64,000 nucleotides of DNA, from positions 620,001-684,000 of the forward strand of contig JAHLEZ010000011.1 in the NCBI GenBank assembly GCA_020726505.1, written 5' to 3'. Source of the DNA: Leptodontidium sp. MPI-SDFR-AT-0119. Lineage: Eukaryota; Ascomycota; Leotiomycetes; Helotiales; Leptodontidiaceae. Under the pieces are notes generated by a model. The model had not been told where the DNA came from, did no database searches, and worked only from the letters and a program-made list of their open reading frames with translations. The position numbers and the translations under genes are program-made. Each line of letters starts with the position of its first letter. The stretch's first letter is position 1. Shown in pieces: positions 21,801 through 34,230 of this stretch.

Positions 21801-24800
21801 CACCGCGACGCCTACAAACGCCTGTTGTTACTGGCTTCATCAAATACAATTCGGTCCGTCAATAATTCGCTCACATTTCCGACCTCTGCCCTCTCAGCCC
21901 CCGAACTACTAATGTATTGTCTATCTGTATCTCTCACTGGCCCGGCGAGCAGACTGACGATCACGAACATGTTTTGCGCGCCGTGCGTTGCGTTGCTTTT
22001 GCCCTGTCTTGCCCTCAAGGTTAGTCCTGTCAGCCAGTGGCATCTTCAGTTGGCTGTGCATTGTCGTCGTCTACGAGTATCAGTTCCTTTTGATATCCCG
22101 CGGTTGAAAAAGTACAGCTTCTCCAACACAGCTCCGCTCCATTCCCTTCATCGACCCGGTCGGTTACAGCCGTACCTTAGAAGGTAAGGTCACGGTCAAG
22201 TCCTTCCAGAATTGAGCCGGTGTTGCAGTTGTGTTCCCACACATCGCAGCCATTCGCGGTTTGGGGCTGTGAAGACTCAATATTGGTACCTAGGGACAGT
22301 AAGTACAAGGGACTTACTCGTGCAGGCAGTCATACGTGTAACTGACTGCAAACTAGCTTCGAGCACGGTTCTGAGGGGGCAATATTATAATAATAGATCT
22401 TCTTCTATCAGCAAGACACAATTGATTGCGCTGCTGAGTACTGATACGGAATCCCCAAGACACACTGTGGACCTCCTCTCCTGCCTCTTTGCCCGGTAGT
22501 ACCGATCTGACGATGCACGCTGAACAACACATCTTCAAGGCCTGAAGGGGATGTTGAGCTGGCCATGCAGAAGTGCCAGTGAGTGCTCATTGCTCATGAC
22601 TTGTTTCAACTACAAATAGTAACTGGTGGCAATGCTGCCATGCCCGTAAATCTGCCGTATATCGAATACAAAGGCATCCCTCTCCTCCCTCGTTTCCGTT
22701 TCGCTCAGTCAATGCACGGTCGTCCGAGAGTGCCTTCTTGAGATTGGCGTCGAGTAGCCTCTTGGAGACTTGTTGCTTTGGCCCTCGATAATTGTGATAT
22801 CGATGGATCGGCGCCTGCACTCTGCAACTCTGGAGCCATAATTCGTGCATTGAAAGGGAATTCCCGATTTTGAGTTTCGCACACACACCTGGGGCCGTCT
22901 TTCTGGGGTCGAAATTCGAAGATCCAACCTTCCACAGCCTGGAATTCCTCAGGTCAGGGTCTTCCTGGAGCGCAATCTCAGCAACCAACAGCCTAAACCA
23001 ACGGGTACAAGTCGCAAATCTCCCTTAATTTGCTGGCCGTGTCTTTGCTCGTGATGGCTTCCTTCGTCTCCTATCCACGTCGTCCATTTGCCACAGTGGC
23101 ACAGTTGTGTCGTGTTTCTCCCTCTCCTCTCCTCTCCTCTCTCTCCTCCCTCTACCCACCGGGCTGGTCCGTCGCCCCCTTTTCGATTTCATCGAGACCG
23201 TTTCGTCTTAGTGGCGTTCCCCATCCCCTGTCCGTTCCTGACGCTCCCATTTGGTACCTGACCAAACTAACAGGGGGGAACAGCAGTCCGCTTCCGGACC
23301 GGCTCGCGTTTGGCTTCACTGATGGCCAAGTTTCATGACATGAAGGAAGGTTGCGTCGCACAGGAAGAACTTTGAGTTTGGCCATCCGGACTGGCTGCCG
23401 CCATCATCATGCAATCCTCCTGAATCTGGCCCCTCCTCCCATCAAAGGGAAAGCAGGAAAGCCTCGAAGAAAGCAGGGTCATGCAATCAATGACTGCCAA
23501 ACCAAAATGTCTCCAGATTGCCCTGCGACTTTTGCCTCCTCCGATCGGGGATCGAGTGAGTGGCTGAAAATGACCCATCTCCGGGCGCGTTGATTGGTCG
23601 GAATTGTTAATGCCTCCCCCCTGGGCACATACTGTATTCCAGGATTTGCCAACTGTGCATGAGTCAAAACGTCGTCGACCCTTGGCCTCGACCCAACTGT
23701 CCATGATGATCGGATGGATGCGTTTCACTGTGGCTCGCTCCCACTTGGTTGGGTTCTGGAACCCTTTCATCGCCAACGCACCGCACTGCACCGTACATCA
23801 AACTTGGACCCTTCGGCGCTCATCAATCGATAGCGGCGTGATCAGACACGAGATAATGAGGGGCAGTTCGTCCAAGTATTGGTCAAAAGCACCTTGCACT
23901 TTGATAATTCGGATTGGGTCGTGTCATTTGGAATATTAGCCGAACCCCTCATCGTCAAGTGACTGACAACATTCCAACTTCGAAGATCAGCCGCATTGCT
24001 GGGACGTTGAAATTGCACTTTAAATCCTGAGGGTTTCTTATTCGCCTCCGCATACAAAGCAAAGCAAATCAGAAAATGGAGGCATTTTGCCCAGCTTGGA
24101 CGCTTTAGATCATCAACTGCGGAGTCGATTACAACGTCTTCTATTTACTCCATGCTAGGAAATGTACATGGCATGACCAGCTCTCAAGTGAGATTTGGTC
24201 AACTGAAATTGAAATACAGATGGAGACAGCTACATCTAGGCAAAGAAACTTAAGGGAAGGTCTTGCGTGCTCATATTCGTAACTTCGGAGGACCCTAAAG
24301 GTTGTCCAGGCTCAGCACCACTACGCGCCGGTAAATGTATGGAGGATACCAAGAGAACCACAATCCCTTGCATCGTGTTCTTGCAAGCCATGTCATATCC
24401 GAGTGGAGTGAGAATGCGACTTTGCGTCTTTATAAACTCTTTGAATGTTGGAGTGCTGGGTTTGGCAATAGCTCCATTGGTGAAGAGAAAGAAGACTCTT
24501 TCGAACTTTAGAGCGTCTTCGTTGAAGAGCAATATAGAACGATCTAAGCGGATGATCTCAAATGACCTTCAGGAAGTGGTTGCTAGCAGCTGGTTGTGGG
24601 TGCCAACTACAAGCTGGGGAACTTCATGTCACTTCCCACTGCCCAATTGCCTTTCATGCATTTTGAGCTCACTTTCAAATCATAACCTATACATGCAGCA
24701 GAGGAGCTCACTTGCCTCCATTGCAATGCATCATCGTTCTTAACTGCGTTGCTTTTAGAACATCTCATCCCGAGGTGCAAACGAATTGTACATGTTTGTG

Positions 24801-25944
24801 TTGGTTGGACCGGCAATGAATGCATTCTAGAGGCTTTCACTTGAACTCCAGCCAGAGACTGACAGGATTGAGTTGGTTTTTCCTTTGCGGATGTTAGCTA
24901 GACGATGGATTGATTGGTTGAGATGAACTTAAGAGTGCTGTGTATTTCTGGTGTGTGGTATTCCATTCGTCTTTGATCATTCGTGAGATGCCTGGCTTTG
25001 CATTTGAATTGCCTGGGACGAAAAGTCTATAACTCTTAAGTCAAGCTCAACGCGGCTTAATTCAACGGTCAGAATAGCTTGAGAAACTTCCAACCTACTT
25101 AGGTATCCATCGTTGACGACTTCAATGCCCTTCCTTGAGACCAATCTTCGCGGTCTTCCCTCTCATGAAGCCCTTGCAATGAGCGGTTTTACTCGTCCAA
25201 AGAAGAGGAAGCAACGCTGGAGGTGAATGAACAACTCTCTACGTATGTAATTGGTCTTTGAGTGCTGCTTTGAATTCACTCCCGTTCCATGGGCGTGAAG
25301 TGGTTCCGTTGGGAAAGAGTGCATGCCGAAAGAGGAAGGGACAGCTTTCCACTACAAAAGACCACTCTCCAACCTCCAACCTCCAACTTCTCTACAACAA
25401 CAACAACACCACACTTCTTCCCGTACGTCTCCTCTTCGCTCAATCACCAAAATACTCTTCCACACCTTTCAACGTCGTCATCACAGACACTCAATTGACC
25501 TCTCTCACCATATTCCCTCTACTCCTCTTTTAAGCCGCTCGAGCACCTGATTCAGTCAATCCCCTTCAAGATCAACTGATCTCTTCACTCTTTTCAACGC
25601 GTCGATTTCAACTCATACAACGTCTCTCCATCACCAATAAATCCAATACCTATCGAGTCAGATCCACCAAAGTGGATTCTCCCTCAATTCATGCCTCCAC
25701 CTTCCCAAAGGCTGCTGTTAAACTCGAGCACCTTCACCTTCAGGAACTTGACCATATTGACCCCATTTTCCACACTGAATATCACCATCTGCAAACGTGG
25801 CTTCTGCCATCGGTCATTTCCATCATCCACGCCCTCCCTATCGCCCACCCCCACCCAGAATCGCATTGATTTTGGCTCACCGTTATCCAGTTACAGATAT
25901 CCCCACAATACCCGACTACTCTCACACAGCACCTACCAGCAAAG
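21801..25944. other. Long intergenic stretch, no supported gene
   Basis: There are only short overlapping frames. A minus frame at 24236-24532 reads protein-like but begins with TTG and has no visible partner exon. From 25350 to 25940 the plus strand is C/A/T-rich (CAACAACAACA, CTCTTC runs), consistent with the leader and promoter of the Stc1-domain gene. No repeat or RNA gene is recognised. Confidence 0.4.
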
Positions 25945-27404
25945 ATGCCTTACGGTCAAGGAATCACTTCGGCGCAGTAAGATGACCACGAAAGGTGTTC
26001 CCTAATGCTCATGTACTAACTTCGTTCTAGGAGACGCAACGTTCCGCTGCTTGACAAGTGAGTTCATCCCAACCAAACCATCAGAAAAGACACTGACAAT
26101 GTCACAGATACCGATGCCGTGTTTGCGAGAAGTGGAAGGAGCCAGCCAGCTTCTCCAATAAAGAGCTAGGCGATTACACTTTCAAGTACGCCAATGGTGC
26201 ACGACCGAACGGAATAACAGCCAAGCTCCGGTGCCGTGTCTGTAGTGGTGGTTCTGTCACAGAAAAGCAGTGTGAGGGTGCTTGCAAGATGTGGAAAGAT
26301 TTGCAGAAGTTCAGCAAGTCTGCCAGAAGCAATGGTGGTTCTCAAGTAAGTGATGTGTTCGGAAGGTCTTCGAGGCACTTCAAGCTGACTTGTTTCCAGT
26401 CCTGCATGGCTTGCACATTGTGGGTAGAAAGTCAAGAACCTGGTATGGTTACCCAGAATCCTCCAACTGGAGACGGTCCTGCTGGGGATGACGACGATGA
26501 TGATGACAACTGGACCGCTTCTGCTACCTTCTCGGATCCAGAGGCTGGAGATTCGGATTCGGACTATGAGGACTTTGCACGCACTGTAAGTCACAACACC
26601 CTTCTCGCCCAGAAAAAAGCTGACTTGACCCAGACTACCTCAACTACAGGTTCGAACAACACAACACGAGTCCCTGCCCCAGCCCCAGGAGCTCGACAGA
26701 CCCCCACGATTATCACAAGCTCCGTTGGTCCGCGCAATCACATTGATGTGCCCTACAACGGTCTGGCTGGATTGTCTCTAAATGGCTCCAAGAACACCAG
26801 CAACCCTGGTACCAACCACACCATGGTCACTGCCAACCTTTCAGCGCCAACCATGTCTGGTGCTCGCATGCCACCTGGATCTGCCGTCATCTCTGGTTTT
26901 GGTACAGCTTCTGGTGTTGGTTCCCGAAACACATTGAACCAACCACAATTCGACATCAAATCCCAATCGTCGGTCAGCAACCCATATGAGCACTCTTCAG
27001 GTGCTCAGGGTCCTGTCTGGGGCGCAGTGGATGCTCGTCGTCGACCGGAGGCTCCTGTTGTCCCAATCAACTTCAACGGGTGGGATAATAGAGGCGTGCA
27101 GCACGTTCAGCAACGATTCCCTTCAGCATCTGCCTCCCAGATCCAGAGCCAAACATCAATCTCCTCAACATCTCGCTTAGGCTCGGCCCCTGCTCCTGTC
27201 CCTGCCGCTGCAGCTGCTCCACAGCCTCCTCGGAGCTCCAACTGGGCCAAACCTGTTGGATCGCGACGTACTCAACAAACCGTGGTTCCTCCATCTGTCG
27301 GTGCGCGTCCAGGAGTTGCAGGACCTGGCCCTCAATCGAGACCGTTAACCGAAGATAGAGAGGACAATGAGGAGGACTCAGAAGACGACCTCTACGACAT
27401 GTAA
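25945..27404 (+). CDS. Stc1-domain zinc-binding protein
   Basis: Five exons: 25945-25976, 26031-26057, 26108-26345, 26400-26585 and 26634-27404, giving 417 aa. The 26346-26399 and 26586-26633 introns are in-frame but have clear GTAAGT donors and GCTGACTT branches, so I splice them. The N-terminal domain (about 20-110) has paired cysteines: YRCRVCEKWKE, LRCRVCSG, EKQCEGACKMW, SQSCMACTLW. These match the Stc1 domain, named after the fission-yeast LIM-like protein that couples the RNAi complex to the CLRC H3K9 methyltransferase. After an Asp-rich patch (DDDDDDDNW) the rest is disordered, Ser/Pro/Asn-rich, and ends acidic. Whether this paralogue acts in heterochromatin is unproven; filamentous fungi have several Stc1-domain proteins. 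A Dicer gene lies 8-13 kb downstream. Confidence 0.85.
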
Positions 27405-28561
27405 AGTACGATTATGATCATGGTTCGACATCTACGATCTCCGCATTGTCCGTACCTCTTATCACCTTCGGCGAGAGCATCAGTGAAATTTGACTGTGCC
27501 AGTTTCTTCACACCTTCCAATGTCGTGAGGTATTACTTCTGCTTCCAAACTTCGGCATGATTTCTGCGATGGGGGACTCTCCTACCTCGTTGCGCCTAGC
27601 ATTGCGTTCCCTTTTTTCTTTCCTTTTCTCGAGGATGAACTTCGCATGGCTTCCCCATATTTTTTTGTTATGCTCTTTAGAGACCAACCCTCAAAGTTCA
27701 GCCAAGGAAATTGTTTCTTCTACTTGATGGGTGGTGCACTGGTGGACTGGACTGCAGGTCGTAAATTGCGGTCAGGCTACGCCTTTGTTGTGGATCAGAC
27801 GGAAGGTTCGCTTCTGGAAACCACAAAGAAGGATTGAGTTTCAGCAACTGGGTGGGAGCACATGGTTGAACGCAACGGAGGTGCCTTTTTCCTTTCCCTG
27901 CCTCATGTGGCGGATCACTGATGGTATTTGCGATTAGCTAGCCTCACTGGTGGTCGGAACGGGCTTCGCTGCTTCGCAGTCAAAAAGGGTATACATTCTC
28001 CAAAACTTGATCATATCAGATAGCCCACAAATTCAAAGCACTGCTTTTCCAAACATATTGCAGCCTGTATCTAGTTGCATCGGCACACATAGATATTCTC
28101 TACGCAACAGCCTTGTGATCTCATGCCTCTGAAGTTCGCCATGCTGGTCTACAAGGCTCGGGAGGCAGAGAACATCCGTTATTCCCAAGAAAGACTATAT
28201 TGACAGGGTCTTAGAAACAGTCACCACTCATTTGGAATCACAGTCATACCACAACGAGGCAACAGGATGCCCTTCACCGAGAGACATACTCGGTCTCCAT
28301 CACCAGCAGCCGGCTAGCCCTTATCGCAAAAACAAAGCCATAGGTACAGACTGTAAACATCCCACTCCACCAAGTCTCTCTACCACATCACACCACACTT
28401 ACATTAGCCAGTATGGAGTTACTGGGCATTCCCTTCCTCTTTCGCCCACTCAAGAAGCTGGAAACTCCAAAAGCGCAAGGCTACATGTATGCGCGTGATA
28501 TCGAAGTTTGAAAGTCAAAGTACTTATAGCACCACTGTATGTCCAAAGTCCCACTAGTACT
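27405..28561. other. Intergenic, no supported gene
   Basis: 3' flank of the Stc1-domain gene and spacer; only short uninformative frames. Confidence 0.4.
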
Positions 28562-28801
28562 AGTTAAGAGCCGCTTCTGCAAGACCCTCTTGGCCGTTCC
28601 TGGCTACAGCACATCACGAATACAGTTCGGAAATTTAGCAAGAAAGCCCACAGGAATCGTTCATTCAAGAGTGAATCTAGCGAATCAGAAGCTAGGGACT
28701 AAATTTAAGTACAGTAGTACCAACTTGCGGACCACTGACCTGGGCCGGCCAACCTGCTTTGAGTTTCATCCCGCAGCGGCGAACGCCCGTGGGAAGTGCA
28801 G
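28562..28801 (+). repeat. Diverged direct repeat, copy A
   Basis: Shares with 30107-30276 a series of blocks in the same order: AGTTAA at the start, CTCTTGGC...GGCTA, AAGAAAGCC(C/T)ACAG, and a 33-nt block at 28756-28788 beginning GCTTTGAGTTTCATCCCGC with two mismatches. Both copies then end in AAGTGCAG. The middle of copy A is longer by about 70 bp. It is likely a relic of a dispersed element; the class is not recognised. Confidence 0.55.
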
Positions 28802-28993
28802 AAGTGCAGAAGGTTGTGCAGTAGTCCAACTGCAGAGCTAGGATGGATGTAAAGTAAATTTATAATAGTTAGGTAGGTACCTAAATCCATTGTCAAATAA
28901 ACGCACGTGCCTGAAACTGGTGGAACTCGAGGTCCACTCTCTCTCTCTCTCTGTGTGTCAATCAATCAATTAATACAATGATAAAACTCTCCA

Positions 28994-29834
28994 ATGCCCT
29001 CACCTCGAGGGATCCTGGCAGCAGCCAAAGACAAGGATTTTAAACTCGCCGGCTGCGGCCTCTTCGCCCAAGTCTTGGTATTAATTGAACCTGGGATCGC
29101 TCTCAAGATCTGTGACGAGCCGGGAGAAGCTAGTGAAGTGGAAAGAAAGATCTACGAACGCCTGGGGCCTCATCCCCGGATTCTAGCCTGCTATGGGGAA
29201 TGCGAGTCGGAAGCTGGTACGGGCCTTGCTCTCGCATACCTGCCCGCCGGACCTGTCGTGCAGCATCTAGCACTGGAGAAATACCTGGAAGAGAGAAAGC
29301 GGTCAGTGGATTCGATCGATCGGATCCGTTATCTCGCTCCTCCTCGGTGGGTATGCTGTCCTAACTAACAAGTCTTGTTTGTTTGTTTGTAGATGGCCAG
29401 CTCAAGCGATTGAAGCCGTTCGATACGTACACTCCAAGGGCGTCGTCCACTGCGATATAGGAGCTCACAATTTCATGGTTTCAAGCGACGGCTCACTCGT
29501 GCTTGCTGATTTCTGCGGGTCGAGTCTCGATGGCTCGACTGCAGTCGTGGCTCCTTCAATACGCTACTGTAGACCTATCCCCATGGAAGAAAGGTCGTTG
29601 AATATCCGTATTAAAGATGATCTCTTCGCCCTTGGTGTCATGTTGTATGAGATTGCGGTCGGGAGTCGCATTTTGGAGGGAAGAGATGAAAGGGACGTCA
29701 CGAAGCTGTATGAGAAGGGGGGGTTCCCTGACTTAGGAGGGATTGAGGTGAGGTTGGCGAAAGTTGTTAAGAGGTGTTGGGAGGATCAATATGAGAGTGC
29801 TGATGAGATCCAAGCTGATTATGAGGGATTGTAA
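28994..29834 (+). CDS. Small atypical protein-kinase-like protein
   Basis: Two exons, 28994-29301 and 29393-29834, with a 91-nt intron (donor GTCAGT, branch CTAACTAAC), give 249 aa. It has a reduced kinase fold. The N-lobe keeps the ATP-binding Lys in ALKICDEP and a glutamate in EVERKIYERLG. The catalytic loop reads VVHCDIGAHNF, with Cys for Arg in HRD and the Asp and Asn kept. The metal-binding motif is ADFCGSS, Cys in place of the DFG glycine. No APE motif is seen and the C-lobe is short, ending at IQADYEGL. I know this pattern from lineage-expanded small fungal kinase-like proteins with VHCDIG and DFCG motifs. Activity is uncertain; it could be a pseudokinase. A diverged direct repeat lies on both sides of the gene. 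Confidence 0.8.
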
Positions 29835-30106
29835 GTCGGGAACAGAGACTCGAGGACAGTTGTTGGTGGGAAGTCCTTAACTGAGTTACGGTTGTACTTC
29901 AAGTATTTCCTTCTTGATTGGACATGCTTGTACTCACGATATGATCTGTAATATGTGTATTCCTTATAACAAGCTATGACTGTATGGAACATGGCATTTG
30001 TTGCGAAAGAAACGATCAGAGCAGTCAGGCTCTGCGCATATAATACACGTGATATTGAGCCTTGATATCAAAATAGGTACATGAGGTAAACGTAAAGATC
30101 CCATCA

Positions 30107-30276
30107 AGTTAACAACTAGCCACTTTTACGAAACCATTTTAGCCGCTCTTGGCTATGAGATAATAATAATACAATTAGTAGTAAGAAAGCCTACAGACGC
30201 AAGTAGATTACTCGAGTAGTTCCGAGGGGGGCCAGGCTTTGAGTTTCATCCCGCGGCGGCGAGCGCCCAAGTGCAG
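30107..30276 (+). repeat. Diverged direct repeat, copy B
   Basis: Partner of 28562-28801. The 33-nt core is at 30236-30268 (GCTTTGAGTTTCATCCCGCG...). Together the two copies bracket the atypical kinase-like gene in the same orientation. Nothing else is seen between 29835 and 30106, which is AT-rich 3' flank. Confidence 0.55.
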
Positions 30277-30446
30277 TTGGGTTGGAACGAGGCCAGGCGG
30301 CAACCCAGTGATGCAACTGCGATATGAACATGTGGCTGTAGATCTGGGATGCGGAGCTACTTCGGATGGTAGAGTGATTCCTATGCTACTGGTGAGTAGG
30401 AGATTTATGTCACGCAAGGCTCTGTGGCTGGAATGCCCTTATTCGA

Positions 30447-31121
30447 TCATCCTCGATTCCTCATGCATGCAGCCGGGTCCTGGGATTGTTTCGTACAGCC
30501 ACAATCGAGGAATATAAACCACTCACATTCAGACGTTTCGAAACGAGGTGGGTGGACTTGCACTTGTTCCTGTTCAGATGGTGGGATGAGGAAGGTCTGG
30601 CTGACGCATAGATCTGCACTTTCACTACTGTACAGTACTGTACTTACTCTTCGCCTGATGATTGCTGCGTCCTGCTTGACTGCTGACGTCTTCTGTGTGC
30701 GGAGGACGGGGCTCGGCTTGTTCGAGGGGGCGGCCCGTTTATCAGACGTTGTCTGAGTGGTAGCTTTCGAGATCCGTGGTGCTGGTGGTGTGGTTGCTTG
30801 GTGGTGGTCTTCTAGCCTTGGAGAGTAGGTCCTCAGTCGTTGGCTCAAGCAATGAGAGAGCTGGACTGGGATTACACGACGGTTCGCGCTAGGAGCTGCC
30901 TCGGGTCGTCCCAGAGGGAAGAGTGGAGGGATGGAATTCCAGTAATCGCAAGGCCGGTATTCTATTGGTGCTGCTACAGTTCTGGTTGTGGTTAAAGATA
31001 CCGTGCCTGGGTATGTAGTAGGGAAGCGGATGTTGATAGTGAGTTGAGTGAAGCTAGCGAGCGAGCTTGGTTCTTGTTCTTGTTCTCCTCCAACATCGTC
31101 ATCATCATCTCGCATCATCAT
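30447..31121 (-). CDS. Hypothetical protein (weak)
   Basis: A 224-codon minus-strand frame that starts with three ATG codons and MMMRDDDDDVGGEQEQEP. It has no domain, signal or TM segment, and is Thr/Pro/Arg-rich. Its length is greater than expected by chance in unbiased sequence, but it lies in the region between the kinase-like gene and the divergent DUF7514-like gene and could be leader sequence. It overlaps nothing else that I call. Confidence 0.22.
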   Translation of the reverse strand: MMMRDDDDDVGGEQEQEPSSLASFTQLTINIRFPTTYPGTVSLTTTRTVAAPIEYRPCDYWNSIPPLFPLGRPEAAPSANRRVIPVQLSHCLSQRLRTYSPRLEDHHQATTPPAPRISKATTQTTSDKRAAPSNKPSPVLRTQKTSAVKQDAAIIRRRVSTVLYSSESADLCVSQTFLIPPSEQEQVQVHPPRFETSECEWFIFLDCGCTKQSQDPAACMRNRG

Positions 31122-31876
31122 CTCCTCCCTCTCTCTCCTCTCTGGTCATGAGCTCCATGAGAGCCCGCCGTTGAACCGAAGACGGCTGCGGAGCAATCTA
31201 TCCATCTATCATAGACCTTAGACCTTCCCTTCCCGTCTCTTCCCCTCATTCATTGCCCATGCCCATGCCATGCCCATGCCCCTACCGGATTCCGGATATC
31301 CTTTGCAGTCAGAGTACTGGACGACCAGAGAGTGGTAATCCAACCCAACCCAGCCCAGTCCAGCCCAGCAGCACTCACTCGCGACCAGAGCCAGAAGAGG
31401 AGACGGGTAATCACAGTCAGTCTGTATGATCGCGCGCCCGGCTTGGGACAGGAGGAACACCGACCAACCCAAACCTTCCATCAGACCCAGGGGTGTGCCT
31501 TGTCGTTCCCTTCCCCTCGTTGGTTGACGACTGACATGCCAACCACACTCTCTCTTAACAACACTCCACCGAGAAAGAACCCTTGCTTTTGCTTTGATAT
31601 CTGAATCCTTCAACACCTACACTACATTGCGCTACGCTGCCCAAGACCTTACACACCAAGTCACACTCCTCAAAGACCTCTGATTATCCTCGAATCTCGA
31701 GTCGCGCAAACTGCAAGAGACATCAATCAAAACGCTGCACTCGCTCGCCAGACAACCAGAACCTTGCGACCCAGTCCAATCCAGCCCAACCAACTTTGCC
31801 TCACTGTGCAAGAACCAAAACCCCCCCAAGCAACCACCGATTGATGTGGTGACGGAATCACTCAGCCTCGCACACC
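31122..31876 (+). other. Upstream region of the DUF7514-like gene
   Basis: There are strong C/A-rich tracts with repeated CCCAACC/CCAGCCCAG motifs, typical of a fungal promoter and long leader. No gene is seen. Confidence 0.4.
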
Positions 31877-34230
31877 ATGGCTTACGATGCCTACGGTCGT
31901 CCGCTGCGAAGCAATGGGGAGCCTAGCTACTTCGATCCCCTGGATGCGTCTGCAGCAGGCGAATACCCAAATCGCAGCCAAAATTACTACGACAGCAGCG
32001 AGCCTCGAGACAGCAACCCCTCCTCCTATCACCATATCCACCACCGAGAACCCGTAAATCCTCGCAGACGCGAATCCCCTCCTGTCGGCGGCAAGATGGC
32101 TTCTGCTGCAGATCGCGGAGAGCAAGTACAAGTTGGTCCAGATGGGGTATCCCCGGAACTCATAGCTGCCATCACTGAGAAGGTCAAGAGAGAAGGTAAG
32201 CTAAGCTACCTATGCTGCTGCCACATGTCCGGCTGGAAATCTGAGCCTTGTGCAATGCTAACTCGAGCTTGCAGTTTTCGAACAGTTGAAGCAAACCGGC
32301 AGTGTTGAGATACCATCCCAAGGTCCGCCCATGCAGAGAGAACCCTCGGACAAGTCCAGCTCGACATCATCCCCTCCTCCGACCGCAAGAAGAGTTTATA
32401 CACCTCCGTCTCCTACGCAGACTGGCAGACAGACATATGCGCAATCATATGTGCCTCCGTCAATGGATCCTATGCGATCGCATCCAGGCAGCCCGTTAGA
32501 AGGGCCTGTTGGAGGAAATCGATTCGCGGATCGTGGACCACCGCCTCCCAGTAGTCCTGATAAACCTTCTGGAGTACGATTCTCTGATCGTAGTGCAGCT
32601 GCTCGTCCTACAGGAAATAGAACATACTCGACAACGGAATTATCGACTATTGATCAGAAATGGGGAAGGCTGTTTGAAAGCGATGGAAAACCAACACAAA
32701 GACTTGGCCAGTTCTTGAGAGGATTGGCAAATTATATTGTTAGTGTTATTTTGGCACAACATGAAGTACTGGAGCTAACATGAGACATAGATTGAGGAGT
32801 TCCCTGCCAAGAAGTCTATTGTTGTTACTCCTTCTAAGATGGCAGCTTACTATGCTGCTCATGCATTGGACAAGGAGCCTCATCCTCTACTGAGTAAGTT
32901 GCTATGGAGAATGCCTTGTGAAGCCGTACTAACTATTCCAGCAATCTTCCGAGCACATTCAAATGAGCATATTTCTCGGTTATACCAGGACCTAGGTTGC
33001 GAGCATCACTTGGTCCAAGAGGATTCCCACTCAGCACCGATTATCCCGGCTCTCACTCCTGTTGGATTTGCTCACTGGATGACCATCAACATCCTCGCCT
33101 ATCCAGAAGAAGAATCCGTAAGACTTGGAAAAGTCGTCGTTGCCATGCCCATCGACGCAGATGGAGATCTAGTAGACGGCAAGCCAGAACGACTCCCAAA
33201 GCAAATATCACGGCATCTTCTGCCAGATAGAGAGGACCGTTCTTCGAGAAAGCTTTTGGATTCGGCTATAGAGAATTTCCTCGATGACCTTGGATCAACC
33301 AGTCGAAGAAAAGCCTCCATAACAAGTCCACCGCTAAGCCGGCACTCATCATCAACAGCTCGACCACGCTCTGGAAGCCCACCCCGAGGTGGATCAACAT
33401 CCACTTCACGGTCATCATACGGTGCAGTACCAGTTGAAATCCATCAATCTCGAACCTCCCCAACAACCGCCAAAGGCCAACCCATTGAGCGTGAGAGAAA
33501 GCCATATGGCGGTGTTCCCTCAAACTCTGAGACGTCCAGCAACGAAGAAGGCGTCAAAATCGAACGAGATCGCCAACCATACACAGCCCAACCAGGCAGT
33601 GGGAAGAACCACATCGGCAACCTAAACCCACCTTCTTCTACCCGTCCAGCTCGTGCAAACTCAACAAGCAGTCGATCGAGCGCACGTGAACAGCCAGAAC
33701 AAGGAGATCTCCGGCACGTCCGCACAAACAGCAGCACAGGCCAGAACAAATATCCACCACGAGCCGGCGCACGCAGAAGCAGTTCTCCGCCATTCAAAAG
33801 CTTCAGCCAATCGACCCCCGACGACCTACATTCAGCCTCCTCATCCAAATATGGACCTAACCCCTCATCTTCCTCCTCGAGCTTCACCACCAACCCGTCC
33901 TCGACGTTCAGCCCCTCATCCCGCGGATCCGACCCCGTATTCCCACCTCCTCCTGGCCCGCCACCTGTTGATATCCATCGCCGCTCACGCGATGAGCGCC
34001 AATACCGTCGTGGCACCGAAGATGAATCTCGCTTCACAGGCGAGTTCAATAGTCCCCGCGAAGCAGAGAAATGGGATCGATATCAAGATGCCGCAAGAGG
34101 AGAAGATAGATTCGGTAGCTACGAGCGTGGATCCGTGTCTATTGATCCGAGGGAGAGAGGAGCCCCCGTTGAGGAGTGGTATCGAGAGAAGGGTCGTGGA
34201 GTGGAGTATGATGGGTTTCGGCGTTATTGA
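31877..34230 (+). CDS. DUF7514-like conserved fungal protein, largely disordered
   Basis: Four exons, 31877-32195, 32275-32738, 32791-32893 and 32942-34230, with introns of 79, 52 and 48 nt, give 724 aa. Residues 1-210 are Ser/Pro-rich and disordered. A conserved globular core begins near 230 (DQKWGRLFESDGKPTQRLGQ) and runs through FLRGLANYIIEEFPAKKS, TIFRAHSNEHISRLYQDLGC and TPVGFAHWMTINI to RLPKQISRHLLPD, ending near 410. I recognise this as the domain catalogued as DUF7514 in filamentous ascomycetes, whose role is unknown. The C-terminal 300 residues are low-complexity (Ser, Arg, Pro) with a PPPPGPPP run that could bind SH3 or WW domains, and end in a Gly/Arg/Tyr-rich tail. It is probably cytosolic or nuclear. 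No enzymatic motif is seen. Confidence 0.83.

Noticed and set aside
24236..24532. 98-codon minus-strand frame
   Set aside because: Protein-like to the eye but starts with TTG; no upstream exon or domain found.
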